Assembly: GCA_963831705.1 (NCBI GenBank)
Contig: CAWHRE010000005.1
Location: forward strand, 124,001 to 188,000
Origin: DASQPR01 sp963831705
GTDB lineage: Bacteria; Actinomycetota; Actinomycetes; Mycobacteriales; Micromonosporaceae
DNA length: 64,000 bases
Direction: 5' to 3'
Shown one piece after another: positions 33,977 through 43,617 of the stretch. A program made the position numbers and the translations under genes. Numbering within the stretch: position 1 is the first letter of the stretch; every line of letters starts with the position of its first letter. Below the pieces are notes generated by a model that saw only the letters and a program-made list of their open reading frames with translations, had not been told where the DNA came from and made no database searches.

Positions 33977-35053
33977 ATGAAGACCAGGCTCTCTGAGGTT
34001 GCCGAGTTCGCCGGCGTCAGCACCGCAACGGTTGGCCGGGTGCTCAACGGCAAGAGCGGCATCGCCGCAGAGACCCGTGACGCGGTCCTCACCGCACTCG
34101 ACGTGTTCGGATTCGAGCGGCCGGTTCGCTTCCGCGCCGAAACCGCGGGCCTGGTCGGCCTCGTGATGCCGGATCTGCAGAATCCGATCTTCCCGGCGTT
34201 CGCCGAAGCGGTGTCGCTTCGCCTGGTGAAGACCGGTCTCATGCCGGTGCTTTGCACGCGTACGGCCGACGCTGTCTCCGAGGCTCACTACATCAAGCTC
34301 CTTCTCAAACACAACGTCGCCGGCATCATCTTCGTCGGCGCCAGCTACGCGGACGCGGGCCCTGAGTATGGCCGTGAGCTGCGGGAACGCAAAATTCCGA
34401 TCGTGCTGATCAACCCGGCCGACGTCAACGAGGGCGTCTCGACCGTGAGCGTCGACGACGAAGCCGCGGTCGACCAGGCGATGCTGCACCTCAGCGCGCT
34501 GGGCCACGAACAGATCGGGCTCATCCTCGGCCCGATCGGCCACGTCCCTTCGGCCCGCAAACTCGCCGCTTACCGCGCCGCCCAGGAGCGGGCAAATCCG
34601 GGGAGTACGGCGTACGGAGTGCCGGTCACCGGCGGTGCTACCAGCGGTTCCGGGTCCGACGCCGACCGCGAGGGCGGATCGTGGCGCAGCCTTGTCGCGC
34701 ACACAAGCTTCTCCATGGAGGGTGGCGCTCAGGCGGCAACGCGGCTGCTCGCCGAGGGTGTGACCGCGATCGTCTGTGCCAGTGACGCACTCGCCCTGGG
34801 CGCGATCCGGGCTGCGAGGCGACGCGGATTGACCGTTCCGGGCGATCTGTCGGTGGTCGGATTCGATGACTCTATTTACATGATCGCGACCGACCCGGCG
34901 CTGACCACGCTGCGCCAACCGATCGAAGCGATGAGCTCCGCAGCGGTCGAGTCGCTGAACGCGCAGATCAACGGAAACCGCATCCCGACCGACCAGAGCG
35001 TGTTCGAGCCTGAGTTGATCGTCCGGAGTTCCACCGGTATGCGCCGTCGTTAG
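33977..35053 (+). CDS. LacI-family transcriptional regulator
   Basis: The N-terminal helix-turn-helix and hinge read R-L-S-E-V-A-E-F-A-G-V-S-T-A-T-V-G-R-V-L-N-G, and the sugar-binding core follows with G-L-V-M-P-D-L-Q-N-P-I-F, D-D-E-A-A-V and V-V-G-F-D-D-S. There is a polar insertion of about 20 residues (G-A-T-S-G-S-G-S-D-A-D) in the core around residue 220. It most likely represses the divergent ABC operon and the downstream glucanase and glucosidase genes until a gluco-oligosaccharide binds. ATG 33977 is chosen by homology. Confidence 0.9.
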   Translation: MKTRLSEVAEFAGVSTATVGRVLNGKSGIAAETRDAVLTALDVFGFERPVRFRAETAGLVGLVMPDLQNPIFPAFAEAVSLRLVKTGLMPVLCTRTADAVSEAHYIKLLLKHNVAGIIFVGASYADAGPEYGRELRERKIPIVLINPADVNEGVSTVSVDDEAAVDQAMLHLSALGHEQIGLILGPIGHVPSARKLAAYRAAQERANPGSTAYGVPVTGGATSGSGSDADREGGSWRSLVAHTSFSMEGGAQAATRLLAEGVTAIVCASDALALGAIRAARRRGLTVPGDLSVVGFDDSIYMIATDPALTTLRQPIEAMSSAAVESLNAQINGNRIPTDQSVFEPELIVRSSTGMRRR

Positions 35054-35653
35054 ACACGGTCCGCACGTGGTGGCGCCGCGAATCGCCGTCGTCGCCGTGT
35101 TGAGACGCTCGCCGGCATCATCGAGCGCCTTGAGTGACCTACGCTGAGCGCAACCGTCGGCCGACCCGGAAACTATGCCCTTGCAGCGGAAATCTGTCGG
35201 TCCGTGCACGCGCCGCAAACTCGCTTGCGAGCCGGTTGCACAACTGGGCGCAGAACGAAATCAATCTGGGTGCAAGAAATCGACAAGCCGTCAATCAGGG
35301 CGTTCGGTGTCACTTGAAGGCGCTCCGGAGACCGTTCGCTTGCCAGATTTCGTCGCGCGATAACCGGCAATAGCTATTAAATCAGTCACGTTTCCGCTCG
35401 CGAATTTCATGCAAGTGGATCAACGTTTTCAGTTCGGTTCCTGCATTGAACTATGGACTTCTCTGGGCGCCAGTTGTACTGTCCCGCTAAGTACCGCGGG
35501 TCACCTTTAGGCAATCCCCGTGCAATGTTCGCGAAACAGTTCGGCACCGAATCAGTACCTCACCCGTATCTGCGTCAGCCGCCGTGCCTCCCTCCAGGCC
35601 CCCGTGCTCGCTCCCACGCGCCCCCAGCGCAACCAGGAGTCAAGGAGTCGTCC
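35054..35653 (+). promoter_or_regulatory. 600-bp leader region upstream of the GH87 gene
   Basis: No credible gene: open frames here have mixed composition and no similarity. The region is less G+C-rich than the rest. It contains cttgcag at 35180-35186 and an inverted cttgca near 35410, candidate sites for the LacI regulator. aaggag at 35642-35647 is the ribosome site of the next gene. No clear -35/-10 pair was found. Confidence 0.4.
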
Positions 35654-38600
35654 ATGGTCCACAACAGCGTGGTTCCCAAACCAGCCCATAACAGGGCCCG
35701 AACGATCGTTTCTTTACTCGCGGCCACCGTCGCCGCAGCAGCCGTCATCGTCGTCGCGGAGGCTCTGCCCGCCGCCGCGGCCGGCACTACATATGAGGCT
35801 GAATCGGCCTCATTGACCGGCGGCACCGTCGTCCAGACCGACCACACCGGCTACACCGGCACCGGCTTCGTCGGTGGATACGTCGACGGAAACAAGGGCA
35901 ACGCGAACACCACCTTCACGGTCAGCGCGTCCGCGGCCGGCAGCGACACGCTCGCCCTTCGGTACGCAAACGGCAACGGCGCCTCGAAGACCCTCTCGCT
36001 CTACGTCAACGGCACTAAACTCCGCCAGATCACGCTCAACGCGACGACCGACTGGAACACGTGGACGACCGAGACCGAGACGGTCACGCTGCACTCCGGC
36101 AGTAACACCGTCGCGTACAAGTTCGACACGACCGATACGGGCAACGTGAACGTGGACAACGTCCTGGTCACAGCAGTTGCCGCACCGCCCGCGAACCAGT
36201 ACGAGGCGGAGTCGGCCGCACTGTCCGGCGGCGCCGCTGTCGAATCCGACCACACCGGCTACACCGGCAGCGGATTCGTCGGCGGCTTCATCGACGCCAA
36301 CGCCGGTAACGCAACGGCGACGTTCACGGTCAGCGCGTCCGCGGCCGGTACGGCCAACGTCGCACTGCGCTACGCGAACGGCCTCGGCGCGACGAAGACG
36401 CTCTCGCTCTACCTGAACGGCACGAAGGTCAAGCAGATCTCGCTGACCGCGACTGCCGACTGGAACACCTGGGCGACCGAGACCGAGTCGCTGACGCTGC
36501 ACTCCGGCAGCAACACGATCGGTTACAAGTACGACACCGGTGACTCCGGCAACGTCAACATCGACAACATCGTGGTCACCGCGACCACGACCACGCCGAG
36601 CCCGACGCCGACCAGCACCCCGACGTCCCCGGCCGGCCAGTACGAGGCCGAGGCGGCCGCACTCGCAGGCGGCGCCGTGGCCGGCACCGACCACACCGGC
36701 TACAGCGGCACCGGATTCGTCGAGGGCTACACCGACACGAACAAGGGCAACGCGAACACCACGTTCACGGTGCCCTCGTCGATCGCCGGTACGGCCAACG
36801 TCACGCTCCGGTACGCGGACGGCAACGGCGTCGCGATGACGCTCTCGCTGTACGTCAACGGCACGAAGATCAAGCAGATCTCGCTCGCCGCGACGGCCGA
36901 CTGGAACACGTGGGGCACCGAGACCGAGAGCGTCACGTTGAACTCGGGCAGCAACACGATCTCGTACAAGTTCGACACGACCGACACCGGCAACGTGAAC
37001 CTGGACCGGATCAACATGGGCACGACGGCCAGCCCGTCCCCCACACCGACGCCGACGCCGACTCCGTCCAGCACGGGTACGACGCCGCCGCCGAGCCCGA
37101 GCACGTACGAGGCGGAGACGTCGTTCTTCTCCGGCGGCCCGAGCGTGGCGACCGCGACCAGCGGCTACACCGGCACCGGTTACCTGACCGGCTTCACCAC
37201 GACCGGCGCCCGCGTGATCATCACGGCAAACGTGGCGTCCGCCGGAAACTACGCGGTCGCGCTGCGCTACGCGAACACGACCGGTGCGTCGAAGACCATC
37301 TCGATGTACGTCAACGGTCTGAAGAGCTCGCAGCTCACCCTCGCGGCCGGCTCCGGCTGGTTGACGAGCAGCTCGACGGTCGCGCTGCGCAGCGGCGTGA
37401 ACCTGATCGGCTACCAGTTCGACAGCGGCGACAGCGGTGCGGTCTTCATCGACAACATCACCGTCACCGGTGGCGTCGCGATGGCGGCGAACGGCGCCAC
37501 GGTGCCGTACACCGAGTACCTGGCCAGCAGCGGCAGCACCAACGCCTCGCTGGTTGCCGCGAACCGCACGTTCGGCACGGTCGCCGCCGAGGCGGTGGGT
37601 CGCCAGTACGTGTCGCTCACCTCCACCGGCCAGTACGTGCAGTGGACGACGACGGCACCGACGAACAGCATCGACGTCCGGTTCAACATCCCGGACAGCT
37701 CGGATGGTAACGGCCTCACCGGACCGCTCGCGCTCTACGCGAACGGCACGAAGGTACAGGACATCACGCTGACGTCGGCCACCTCCTGGACGTACGGTGC
37801 CTACCCGTACACGAACAACCCGGGCGATGGCACGCCGCACCACTACTTCGACGAAGCACACGCGCTGATCGGCAGCTGGCCGACCGGCACCGTGCTGAAG
37901 CTGCAGAAGGACAGCTCCACGCTGGCGTACATCAACGTCAACCTGATCGACACCGAGCAGGTCGACGCCGCGTTCTCCAGCCCGGCGAACTACATCTCGA
38001 TCGCCACCAACGGCGCCACCGCGAACGACGGTACCGACGACACCAACGCCATCAACACCACGATCTCGCAGGCCGAGTCGCAGGGTAAGGGCGTCTGGTT
38101 CCCGGCCGGTACGTTCAACGTGAACGGCCAGATCCAGAACGTCGCGAACGTCAGCATCCGCGGTGCCGGTATGTGGTACACGAAGATGCAGGGTGTCAAC
38201 GGTCTCGGCGGCTTCAACGCGACCGGCAACAATGTCACGGTCGCCGACATGACGATCGACAACGCGGCGTTCGTCCGCAACGACGGTGGCACCAACCCGG
38301 CGATCGAAGGCAACTTCGGCACCGGCTCCCTGGTGTACGACGTCTGGATGGAGCACGACAAGGTCGGCATGTGGCCGAACAACGGCACCAACGGCCTCTA
38401 TGTCGAAGGCGCTCGGGTCCGGGACATGTGGGCGGACGGCATCAACCTGCACGCGAACGTCCAGAACACCCGGATCGACAACTCGGCGATCCGCAACACC
38501 GGTGATGACGGACTCGCGATGTTCTCCGACGGAGTCTCCGTTACGAACTCGTCGTTCACGCGCAACAACGTCCAGGACCCGATGCTCGCCAACGGCATCG

Positions 38601-39076
38601 GCATCTACGGCGGCAACAACGACACGGCGGCCAACAACCACGTCTCCGACATCGTGGTCAACGGCTCGGGCATCACGGTCAGCACCTACTTCGGCATCCC
38701 GTTCGCGGGTCCGATCACGGTGACCGGCAACGTGCTCGACCGCGCCGGCTCGTACCACAAGGACTGGGCGACCAACATCGGCGCGATCTGGATCTTCGCC
38801 GATATCTATGACATCACCACCCCGGTCACCGTCTCCTATAACACCATCAACAACGCCACGTACCAGGGCATCGAGCTGAGCTACGCGAAGCAGATCTCTG
38901 GCTTGCTGCTGGATCACGACACGATCGTGTCCCCGGGTACGTACGGCATCGACATCTACGACGTCACGGGCAGCCTGACCGCCAACTACGTGACGGTGAC
39001 GGGTGCCGGTACCGGCGGCTTGAACGACATCAACGGTTACACGATCAACCGTGGAGCTGGCGACACCGGCTGGTAA
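35654..39076 (+). CDS. Secreted modular alpha-1,3-glucanase (GH87) with four CBM6/CBM35-type modules
   Basis: A signal peptide (to about residue 44, ending A-A-A-A-G) is followed by four related modules starting Y-E-A-E-S/A/T at about 46, 182, 329 and 484. Pro/Thr/Ser linkers precede the third and fourth. Each module has the G-Y-T/S-G-T/S-G-F and L-R-Y-A-N/D-G strands typical of CBM6/CBM35. From ~615 a beta-helix catalytic domain follows. D928 in A-D-G-I-N-L and D951-D952 in N-T-G-D-D-G reproduce the 23-residue spacing of the three catalytic aspartates known in GH87 alpha-1,3-glucanases. The predicted substrate is fungal or bacterial alpha-1,3-glucan. AAGGAG stands before the ATG. Confidence 0.85.
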   Translation: MVHNSVVPKPAHNRARTIVSLLAATVAAAAVIVVAEALPAAAAGTTYEAESASLTGGTVVQTDHTGYTGTGFVGGYVDGNKGNANTTFTVSASAAGSDTLALRYANGNGASKTLSLYVNGTKLRQITLNATTDWNTWTTETETVTLHSGSNTVAYKFDTTDTGNVNVDNVLVTAVAAPPANQYEAESAALSGGAAVESDHTGYTGSGFVGGFIDANAGNATATFTVSASAAGTANVALRYANGLGATKTLSLYLNGTKVKQISLTATADWNTWATETESLTLHSGSNTIGYKYDTGDSGNVNIDNIVVTATTTTPSPTPTSTPTSPAGQYEAEAAALAGGAVAGTDHTGYSGTGFVEGYTDTNKGNANTTFTVPSSIAGTANVTLRYADGNGVAMTLSLYVNGTKIKQISLAATADWNTWGTETESVTLNSGSNTISYKFDTTDTGNVNLDRINMGTTASPSPTPTPTPTPSSTGTTPPPSPSTYEAETSFFSGGPSVATATSGYTGTGYLTGFTTTGARVIITANVASAGNYAVALRYANTTGASKTISMYVNGLKSSQLTLAAGSGWLTSSSTVALRSGVNLIGYQFDSGDSGAVFIDNITVTGGVAMAANGATVPYTEYLASSGSTNASLVAANRTFGTVAAEAVGRQYVSLTSTGQYVQWTTTAPTNSIDVRFNIPDSSDGNGLTGPLALYANGTKVQDITLTSATSWTYGAYPYTNNPGDGTPHHYFDEAHALIGSWPTGTVLKLQKDSSTLAYINVNLIDTEQVDAAFSSPANYISIATNGATANDGTDDTNAINTTISQAESQGKGVWFPAGTFNVNGQIQNVANVSIRGAGMWYTKMQGVNGLGGFNATGNNVTVADMTIDNAAFVRNDGGTNPAIEGNFGTGSLVYDVWMEHDKVGMWPNNGTNGLYVEGARVRDMWADGINLHANVQNTRIDNSAIRNTGDDGLAMFSDGVSVTNSSFTRNNVQDPMLANGIGIYGGNNDTAANNHVSDIVVNGSGITVSTYFGIPFAGPITVTGNVLDRAGSYHKDWATNIGAIWIFADIYDITTPVTVSYNTINNATYQGIELSYAKQISGLLLDHDTIVSPGTYGIDIYDVTGSLTANYVTVTGAGTGGLNDINGYTINRGAGDTGW

Positions 39077-39106
39077 TCCAGCCGGAACTGCCGGCGACTA
39101 CAAACA

Positions 39107-39141
39107 CCTGGGTGCCCCGTGGAGCGGACGGGGCACCCAGG
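39107..39141 (+). terminator. Hairpin between the GH87 and GH13 genes
   Basis: Thirteen-base perfect arms (39107-39119, 39129-39141) with a nine-base loop, about 30 bp after the GH87 stop and 38 bp before the GH13 start. There is no T run, so read-through or mRNA stabilisation is possible. Confidence 0.65.
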
Positions 39142-39178
39142 CCCATAGGAAACGCAATTACAAGTCAGGAGAGTTCCC

Positions 39179-40816
39179 TTGTTGCCTCAATCCACCATCG
39201 GCCCGTCTTCGACCGCCTGGTGGCGTACCGCATCGATTTATCAGATCTATGTACGCAGCTTCGCCGACGACAACGGCGACGGGATCGGCGACCTCGCCGG
39301 GATCCGGAGCCGGCTGCCGTACCTGCGGGATCTGGGAGTCGACGCGCTCTGGCTCACTCCGTGGTACGTGTCCCCGATGGCCGACGCCGGGTACGACGTG
39401 GCCGACTACCGCGACATCGACCCGATCTTCGGCGACCTCGAACAGGCCCAGGCGCTGATCGAAGCAGCGCACGAACACAACCTGCGGTTGATCGTCGACC
39501 TCGTCCCGAATCACTGCTCGAACATGCATCCGTGGTTCCAGGCCGCCATCGCGGACCCGGATGCGCCGGAGCGCGACCTCTTCTGGTTCCTGCCGGGCAC
39601 GGGCGTCGACGGCAACGAGCCGCCGAACGACTGGCAGGGCTACTTCGGCGGTTCGGCCTGGACCCGGACGACCAACCCGGACGGTACGCCCGGCGACTGG
39701 TACCTGCACATGTTCACGCCCGAGCAGCCAGACCTGAACTGGGAGAGCGACAAGGTTCGGGCGGAATTCGAGGACATCCTCCGATTCTGGCTGGACCGCG
39801 GCGTGGACGGATTCCGGATCGACGTCGCACACGGTCTGATCAAGGCCGATGGCCTCCCGGATCTCGGCCCGACACCGATCAACACCGCGCTGCCGTACCA
39901 GGATCTGCCGCGCGTACACGAGATTTACCGTTCGTGGCGTCGGATCTCCGACGCGTACGAGGGCGAGCGGATTTTCGTGGGCGAGGTATGGCTGCCTACC
40001 CCGGGCCAGTTCACCCGGTATCTCCGACCCGACGAACTGCACTCCGCGTTCAACTTCGAGTTCCTGTGCTGTGCATGGGAGCCGGAGGCGATGCGTAACG
40101 TCATCATCGACACGCTGGCTACGCACGCGCTGGTCGCCGCACCGCCGACCTGGGTGCTGTCGAACCACGACACGATCCGGCACGTGACCCGCTACGGTCG
40201 CGAGGACACCGCGTTCGACATGGGCAACAAGCGGCACAATGCGTTCAGCGACCTCGACCTCGGCGTACGCCGGGCTCGTGCGGCCGCGATGCTGACGTTC
40301 GGTCTGCCCGGCGGCGTGTACGTCTACCAGGGCGATGAACTCGCGCTGGCCGAAGTCGACGTCCCGACCGCGATGATCGCGGATCCGACCTGGGCACGCT
40401 CCGGCTTCACCGACAAAGGTCGGGACGGCTGCCGCGTACCGCTGCCGTGGAGTGGCGAGGAGCCGCCGTTCGGCTTCGCGACGGCCGGAAGTGCCGAACC
40501 GTGGCTGCCGCAACCGCTGGAGTGGAAGGACTCCACGGTCGCGATCCAGTCCGAGGACGCGAACTCGACGCTCTCGTTGTACCGGGATGCGCTCGCGATC
40601 CGGCGAGCCGAGCTGATCGGGCTGCCGGAGACCCTGACGTGGATCGAGGCCGAGCCGCACGTGATCGCGTTCCGGCGCGGCGACTTCGTCTGTGTCGTCA
40701 ACTACGCGGCAACCGCCGTCGAGATGCCGGTCACCGGAACGGTGCTGCTCGCGAGCACGCCGTTGGACGGAAATCTGCTGCCGTCGGACACGTGCGTGTG
40801 GCTGCGTACTAGTTAA
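39179..40816 (+). CDS. GH13 alpha-glucosidase (oligosaccharide-hydrolysing)
   Basis: A (beta/alpha)8 enzyme of 545 residues with the four conserved GH13 regions: D-L-V-P-N-H at ~107, the nucleophile D215 in G-F-R-I-D-V-A-H, the acid/base E269 in V-G-E-V-W, and D331 in S-N-H-D-T. There is no signal peptide, so it works inside the cell on imported oligosaccharides. The start codon is TTG at 39179 (a second TTG follows directly), with AGGAGAG at the right distance. The layout is that of actinomycete AglA-type alpha-glucosidases. Confidence 0.92.
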   Translation: MLPQSTIGPSSTAWWRTASIYQIYVRSFADDNGDGIGDLAGIRSRLPYLRDLGVDALWLTPWYVSPMADAGYDVADYRDIDPIFGDLEQAQALIEAAHEHNLRLIVDLVPNHCSNMHPWFQAAIADPDAPERDLFWFLPGTGVDGNEPPNDWQGYFGGSAWTRTTNPDGTPGDWYLHMFTPEQPDLNWESDKVRAEFEDILRFWLDRGVDGFRIDVAHGLIKADGLPDLGPTPINTALPYQDLPRVHEIYRSWRRISDAYEGERIFVGEVWLPTPGQFTRYLRPDELHSAFNFEFLCCAWEPEAMRNVIIDTLATHALVAAPPTWVLSNHDTIRHVTRYGREDTAFDMGNKRHNAFSDLDLGVRRARAAAMLTFGLPGGVYVYQGDELALAEVDVPTAMIADPTWARSGFTDKGRDGCRVPLPWSGEEPPFGFATAGSAEPWLPQPLEWKDSTVAIQSEDANSTLSLYRDALAIRRAELIGLPETLTWIEAEPHVIAFRRGDFVCVVNYAATAVEMPVTGTVLLASTPLDGNLLPSDTCVWLRTS

Positions 40817-40830
40817 TACGTGTAGCGAAG

Positions 40831-40867
40831 AAAGGCGGCGGGCTCAACGGGGGGCTCGCCGCCTTTT
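40831..40867 (+). terminator. Intrinsic terminator of the glucan-utilisation genes
   Basis: aaaggcggcgggc and gctcgccgccttttt form a 13-bp stem with one wobble pair, followed by a run of five T. It ends transcription of the GH13 gene before the convergent response regulator. Confidence 0.9.
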
Positions 40868-40879
40868 TCGTACCGGTCG

Positions 40880-41533
40880 TCAATGCAGGCCGCGGGCTCG
40901 CAGTGCAGCCTGCGTCCGATCCGATACCTGCAACTTCAAGAGCACGCGAGAAACATAGTTCTGGACGGTCTTGACGCTTACGCCCAGCGCCCGAGCGATC
41001 TGCGCACTGCTCTGACCTGCCGAAATCAGTTGGAGCACTTCTCGTTCGCGAGTAGTCAGGTCTTCGGTCGACAGCTGCGGCGTGACCGCGGCGCCGACGG
41101 TGCGCACCTGCGCGAGGACCTGAGCGGCCACGCCGGCGCCGAAAACCGCTCCTCCGGCCGCGACCGTCCGCAGCGCGCCGAGCAACTCTTCCTGGTCGGC
41201 GCCCTTTAGGACGTACCCTCGGGCACCCGCTTGCAACGCCGCGACGACGGTCGCGTCGTCATCGACCATCGTCACGATCAGAACGGCGATCTCCGCACGA
41301 GCCGCGATCAATGCCCGCGTCGCCTCGATGCCGGACATCCCCGGCATGTTCAAGTCCATGAACACGACGTCCGGCCGCAGCTCAGCGGCCATTTCGATCG
41401 CCGTCCGCCCGTCGCCCGCCGAGCCCAGCAAGGTCACTTCCGGTGCGGTCGCCAGGAGGCCGGCGAGGCCCTCACGGAACATGGGATGGTCGTCCACCAC
41501 CAAAACCGAGATCAAAGATCCACCCCTCATCAT
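40880..41533 (-). CDS. LuxR/NarL-family response regulator
   Basis: Receiver with D-D-H, the phospho-Asp in V-V-F-M-D-L-N-M-P-G and Lys in V-L-K-G; C-terminal helix-turn-helix starting L-T-T-R-E-R-E-V-L-Q-L and S-A-Q-I-A-R-A-L-G-V-S-V-K-T-V-Q-N-Y. It overlaps the end of the upstream histidine kinase by four bases and is its partner. ATG 41533 or the next Met may be the start. Confidence 0.95.
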   Translation of the reverse strand: MMRGGSLISVLVVDDHPMFREGLAGLLATAPEVTLLGSAGDGRTAIEMAAELRPDVVFMDLNMPGMSGIEATRALIAARAEIAVLIVTMVDDDATVVAALQAGARGYVLKGADQEELLGALRTVAAGGAVFGAGVAAQVLAQVRTVGAAVTPQLSTEDLTTREREVLQLISAGQSSAQIARALGVSVKTVQNYVSRVLLKLQVSDRTQAALRARGLH

Positions 41534-43590
41534 GTACGCGCAACCGGAACCTGCGCCGACGTGCGCTTTTGCGCGACCCCGGTCGATTCGACGCCCAGTG
41601 GCAACGCGGCGGTGACCGTCGTGCCGGTAGGGGTCACGGCCATCACCAACGTCCCGCCCAGCTCCTCTGCTCGCTCGCGCATCGTTGCGAGTCCGTTGCC
41701 GTTCCCGACGCCGTCGAAGCCGATTCCGTTGTCCGCCACGGTGACGAGGAGCCGATGACCGGCGACGTCGAGCGTGACGGTGCAGAGATCCGCGCCGGAG
41801 TGGCGTACCACGTTCGTGACCGCCTCGGCCGCGATCCGGTAGGCCGCGACCTCGACCGCGGCCGGCAGCGGTGGAAGTACATCCGACGCGTCCACGGTCA
41901 CGACGAGTGGCGAGTCGACCGCGAGCCGGTTGGCGGCCTGCCGGAGTGCGTCGGCAAGACCGAGTTCGTCCAGCGCAGGCGGCCGGAGCCCTTCGACGAC
42001 CCGCCGGACGTCGAGCACCGTGGCCTGTACATCCGCACGCAGCGTGCGCAGACGATCCCGGGCCGGTTGCGCGGCAACGCCGTCCGGCAACACGTTCCCG
42101 ATCGTGTCCACCTTCAGGATCAGTCCGGCCAGCGCAGGGCCAACGCCGTCGTGGATGTCTCGGCGCAGGCGCCGACGCTCCTCTTCGCGAGCGAGCACGA
42201 GCCGTTCGCGGGTTTGTTGGAGCGCGGTGACGAGTTGTCGGGCGTGCAGGACGCTGCCGAGTTGGCGGGCAAGGTCTTCAAGCAGTCGAGCGTCACTCTG
42301 CCGGGACGACTTCGGCAGCCCGTACGACATCGAGCCGACCACTTCTCCGTACGCGACCAGGGCCTGGCGGGAAATCCCGGCGCCGATCTCGCCACGTTGC
42401 ACCAGAACGGTGCCATCGCGATCGCGGATCACCAAACCGGGCAGTCCGAGGCCGACCGCGAGTTCGTCGGCGACCGATTCCAGCAACAGGTTCGTATCGG
42501 CCGCCTCGGCCAGTCGTTGCCCGACATCGGCCAGCACGTCGTACGGCTGCTCCCACCGGCCGTACGTGATCCGGTTGACGGCTGCCTGCAGCGCGGTCCG
42601 CAGTGGCGCGAACGACACCGCCACCACACCGGTCGCGACCCAGGGCAGCCAGCGAGCACCGGACGCATCCAGAAGTCCCCCGACACCGCCGATGACGAGT
42701 ACGTAAATCGCGATCACGGCGGCCGAGAGCCCGAGCCACAGCAACGTGCGGTTGACCGCGAAATGGAGGTCGTAGAGGCGATGCTGGAGTACGGCGATCG
42801 CGATCGCCACCACCATCGGCAGCACGGTGAGCCCGAACAGCCAGGAGGGCGGCGGACCGTTGACAAATGCGAGCGGGATCAATAGCGCCGGTACGCAGAT
42901 CGCCACCGCGAACGCGAGCAGTTGCTGACGAACCAACGGTCCCCCGGTATGCCATCGAGCCACAAGTTGCGCAACCGCGCCGATTAACGCGACCGAGAGC
43001 AGTCCGGTGCCGACCAGAGCCATCAGGCCGGTCGGATCGTTCCACGACATCGGGCCGCCGATCGGATTCCGATGGCCAGAGAGGCGTACCTCCTCGAGCG
43101 TGGGGCTGAGGAACTGGGCCAGCACAACGAGGCCGGTCGCGATCACGGTGAGCCGGGCAAGCCACCGCCAGCGTGGGCTGACGAGATGCCCGTCCGGGAA
43201 GACCACGGCGACGCCGACGACCACGATCGACCATCCGAGCGCCCTGGTCGCCTCGCCGATCACGCTGTATACGGCGGCGGCCGGAATGGAGCCGGGCGCG
43301 GTGCGTACGCCGTACACCGCGAGTTCGATCGCCGCGTCGCCGAATGCCCAGCAGGCCGCCGCGACGAGCATGAACCATCCAACCCGGTTCGCCGGGCGCG
43401 CGATGCCGAGGACGGTGCCGACGATCAGAAACGCGGCGACGGCGAGCGCGGACGACACCTGGTCTCCGGCCGGGACGTGATTGTCGGCCGCGTACACGAG
43501 CGCGCCGATCTGACCGACGATCGTCAGGCAGACCGCCACGGCGGCTACCGTGACGGTCTTCGTCCTGCTTGTGGCGCTGGTCATGAACAT
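41530..43590 (-). CDS. Membrane sensor histidine kinase, NarL/DesK-like family
   Basis: About ten hydrophobic segments fill residues 15-320. A GAF-like region follows (~350-470), then a coiled coil with the H-box E-E-R-R-R-L-R-R-D-I-H-D-G-V-G-P-A-L-A and an ATPase domain with A-V-T-N-V-V-R-H-S, V-A-D-N-G-I-G-F-D and G-L-A-T-M-R-E-R. It autophosphorylates on the H-box His and passes phosphate to the coupled regulator. The stimulus is unknown. No target is indicated by position, though the pair sits beside the glucan genes. Confidence 0.92.
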   Translation of the reverse strand: MFMTSATSRTKTVTVAAVAVCLTIVGQIGALVYAADNHVPAGDQVSSALAVAAFLIVGTVLGIARPANRVGWFMLVAAACWAFGDAAIELAVYGVRTAPGSIPAAAVYSVIGEATRALGWSIVVVGVAVVFPDGHLVSPRWRWLARLTVIATGLVVLAQFLSPTLEEVRLSGHRNPIGGPMSWNDPTGLMALVGTGLLSVALIGAVAQLVARWHTGGPLVRQQLLAFAVAICVPALLIPLAFVNGPPPSWLFGLTVLPMVVAIAIAVLQHRLYDLHFAVNRTLLWLGLSAAVIAIYVLVIGGVGGLLDASGARWLPWVATGVVAVSFAPLRTALQAAVNRITYGRWEQPYDVLADVGQRLAEAADTNLLLESVADELAVGLGLPGLVIRDRDGTVLVQRGEIGAGISRQALVAYGEVVGSMSYGLPKSSRQSDARLLEDLARQLGSVLHARQLVTALQQTRERLVLAREEERRRLRRDIHDGVGPALAGLILKVDTIGNVLPDGVAAQPARDRLRTLRADVQATVLDVRRVVEGLRPPALDELGLADALRQAANRLAVDSPLVVTVDASDVLPPLPAAVEVAAYRIAAEAVTNVVRHSGADLCTVTLDVAGHRLLVTVADNGIGFDGVGNGNGLATMRERAEELGGTLVMAVTPTGTTVTAALPLGVESTGVAQKRTSAQVPVART

Positions 43591-43617
43591 TATTGTGCGT
43601 GGCCGGACGACGCCGGG

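Noticed and set aside
35054..35653. A longer N terminus for the GH87 protein beginning at 35453
   Set aside because: That start would place ~67 Pro/Arg-rich residues before the signal peptide; AAGGAG directly before 35654 and the signal peptide decide the start.
35810..38917. A 1035-codon open frame on the minus strand opposite the GH87 gene
   Set aside because: It is a mirror of the strongly biased coding strand; its product is a featureless Arg/Val/Asp-rich chain, while the plus strand has signal peptide, CBMs and catalytic motifs.
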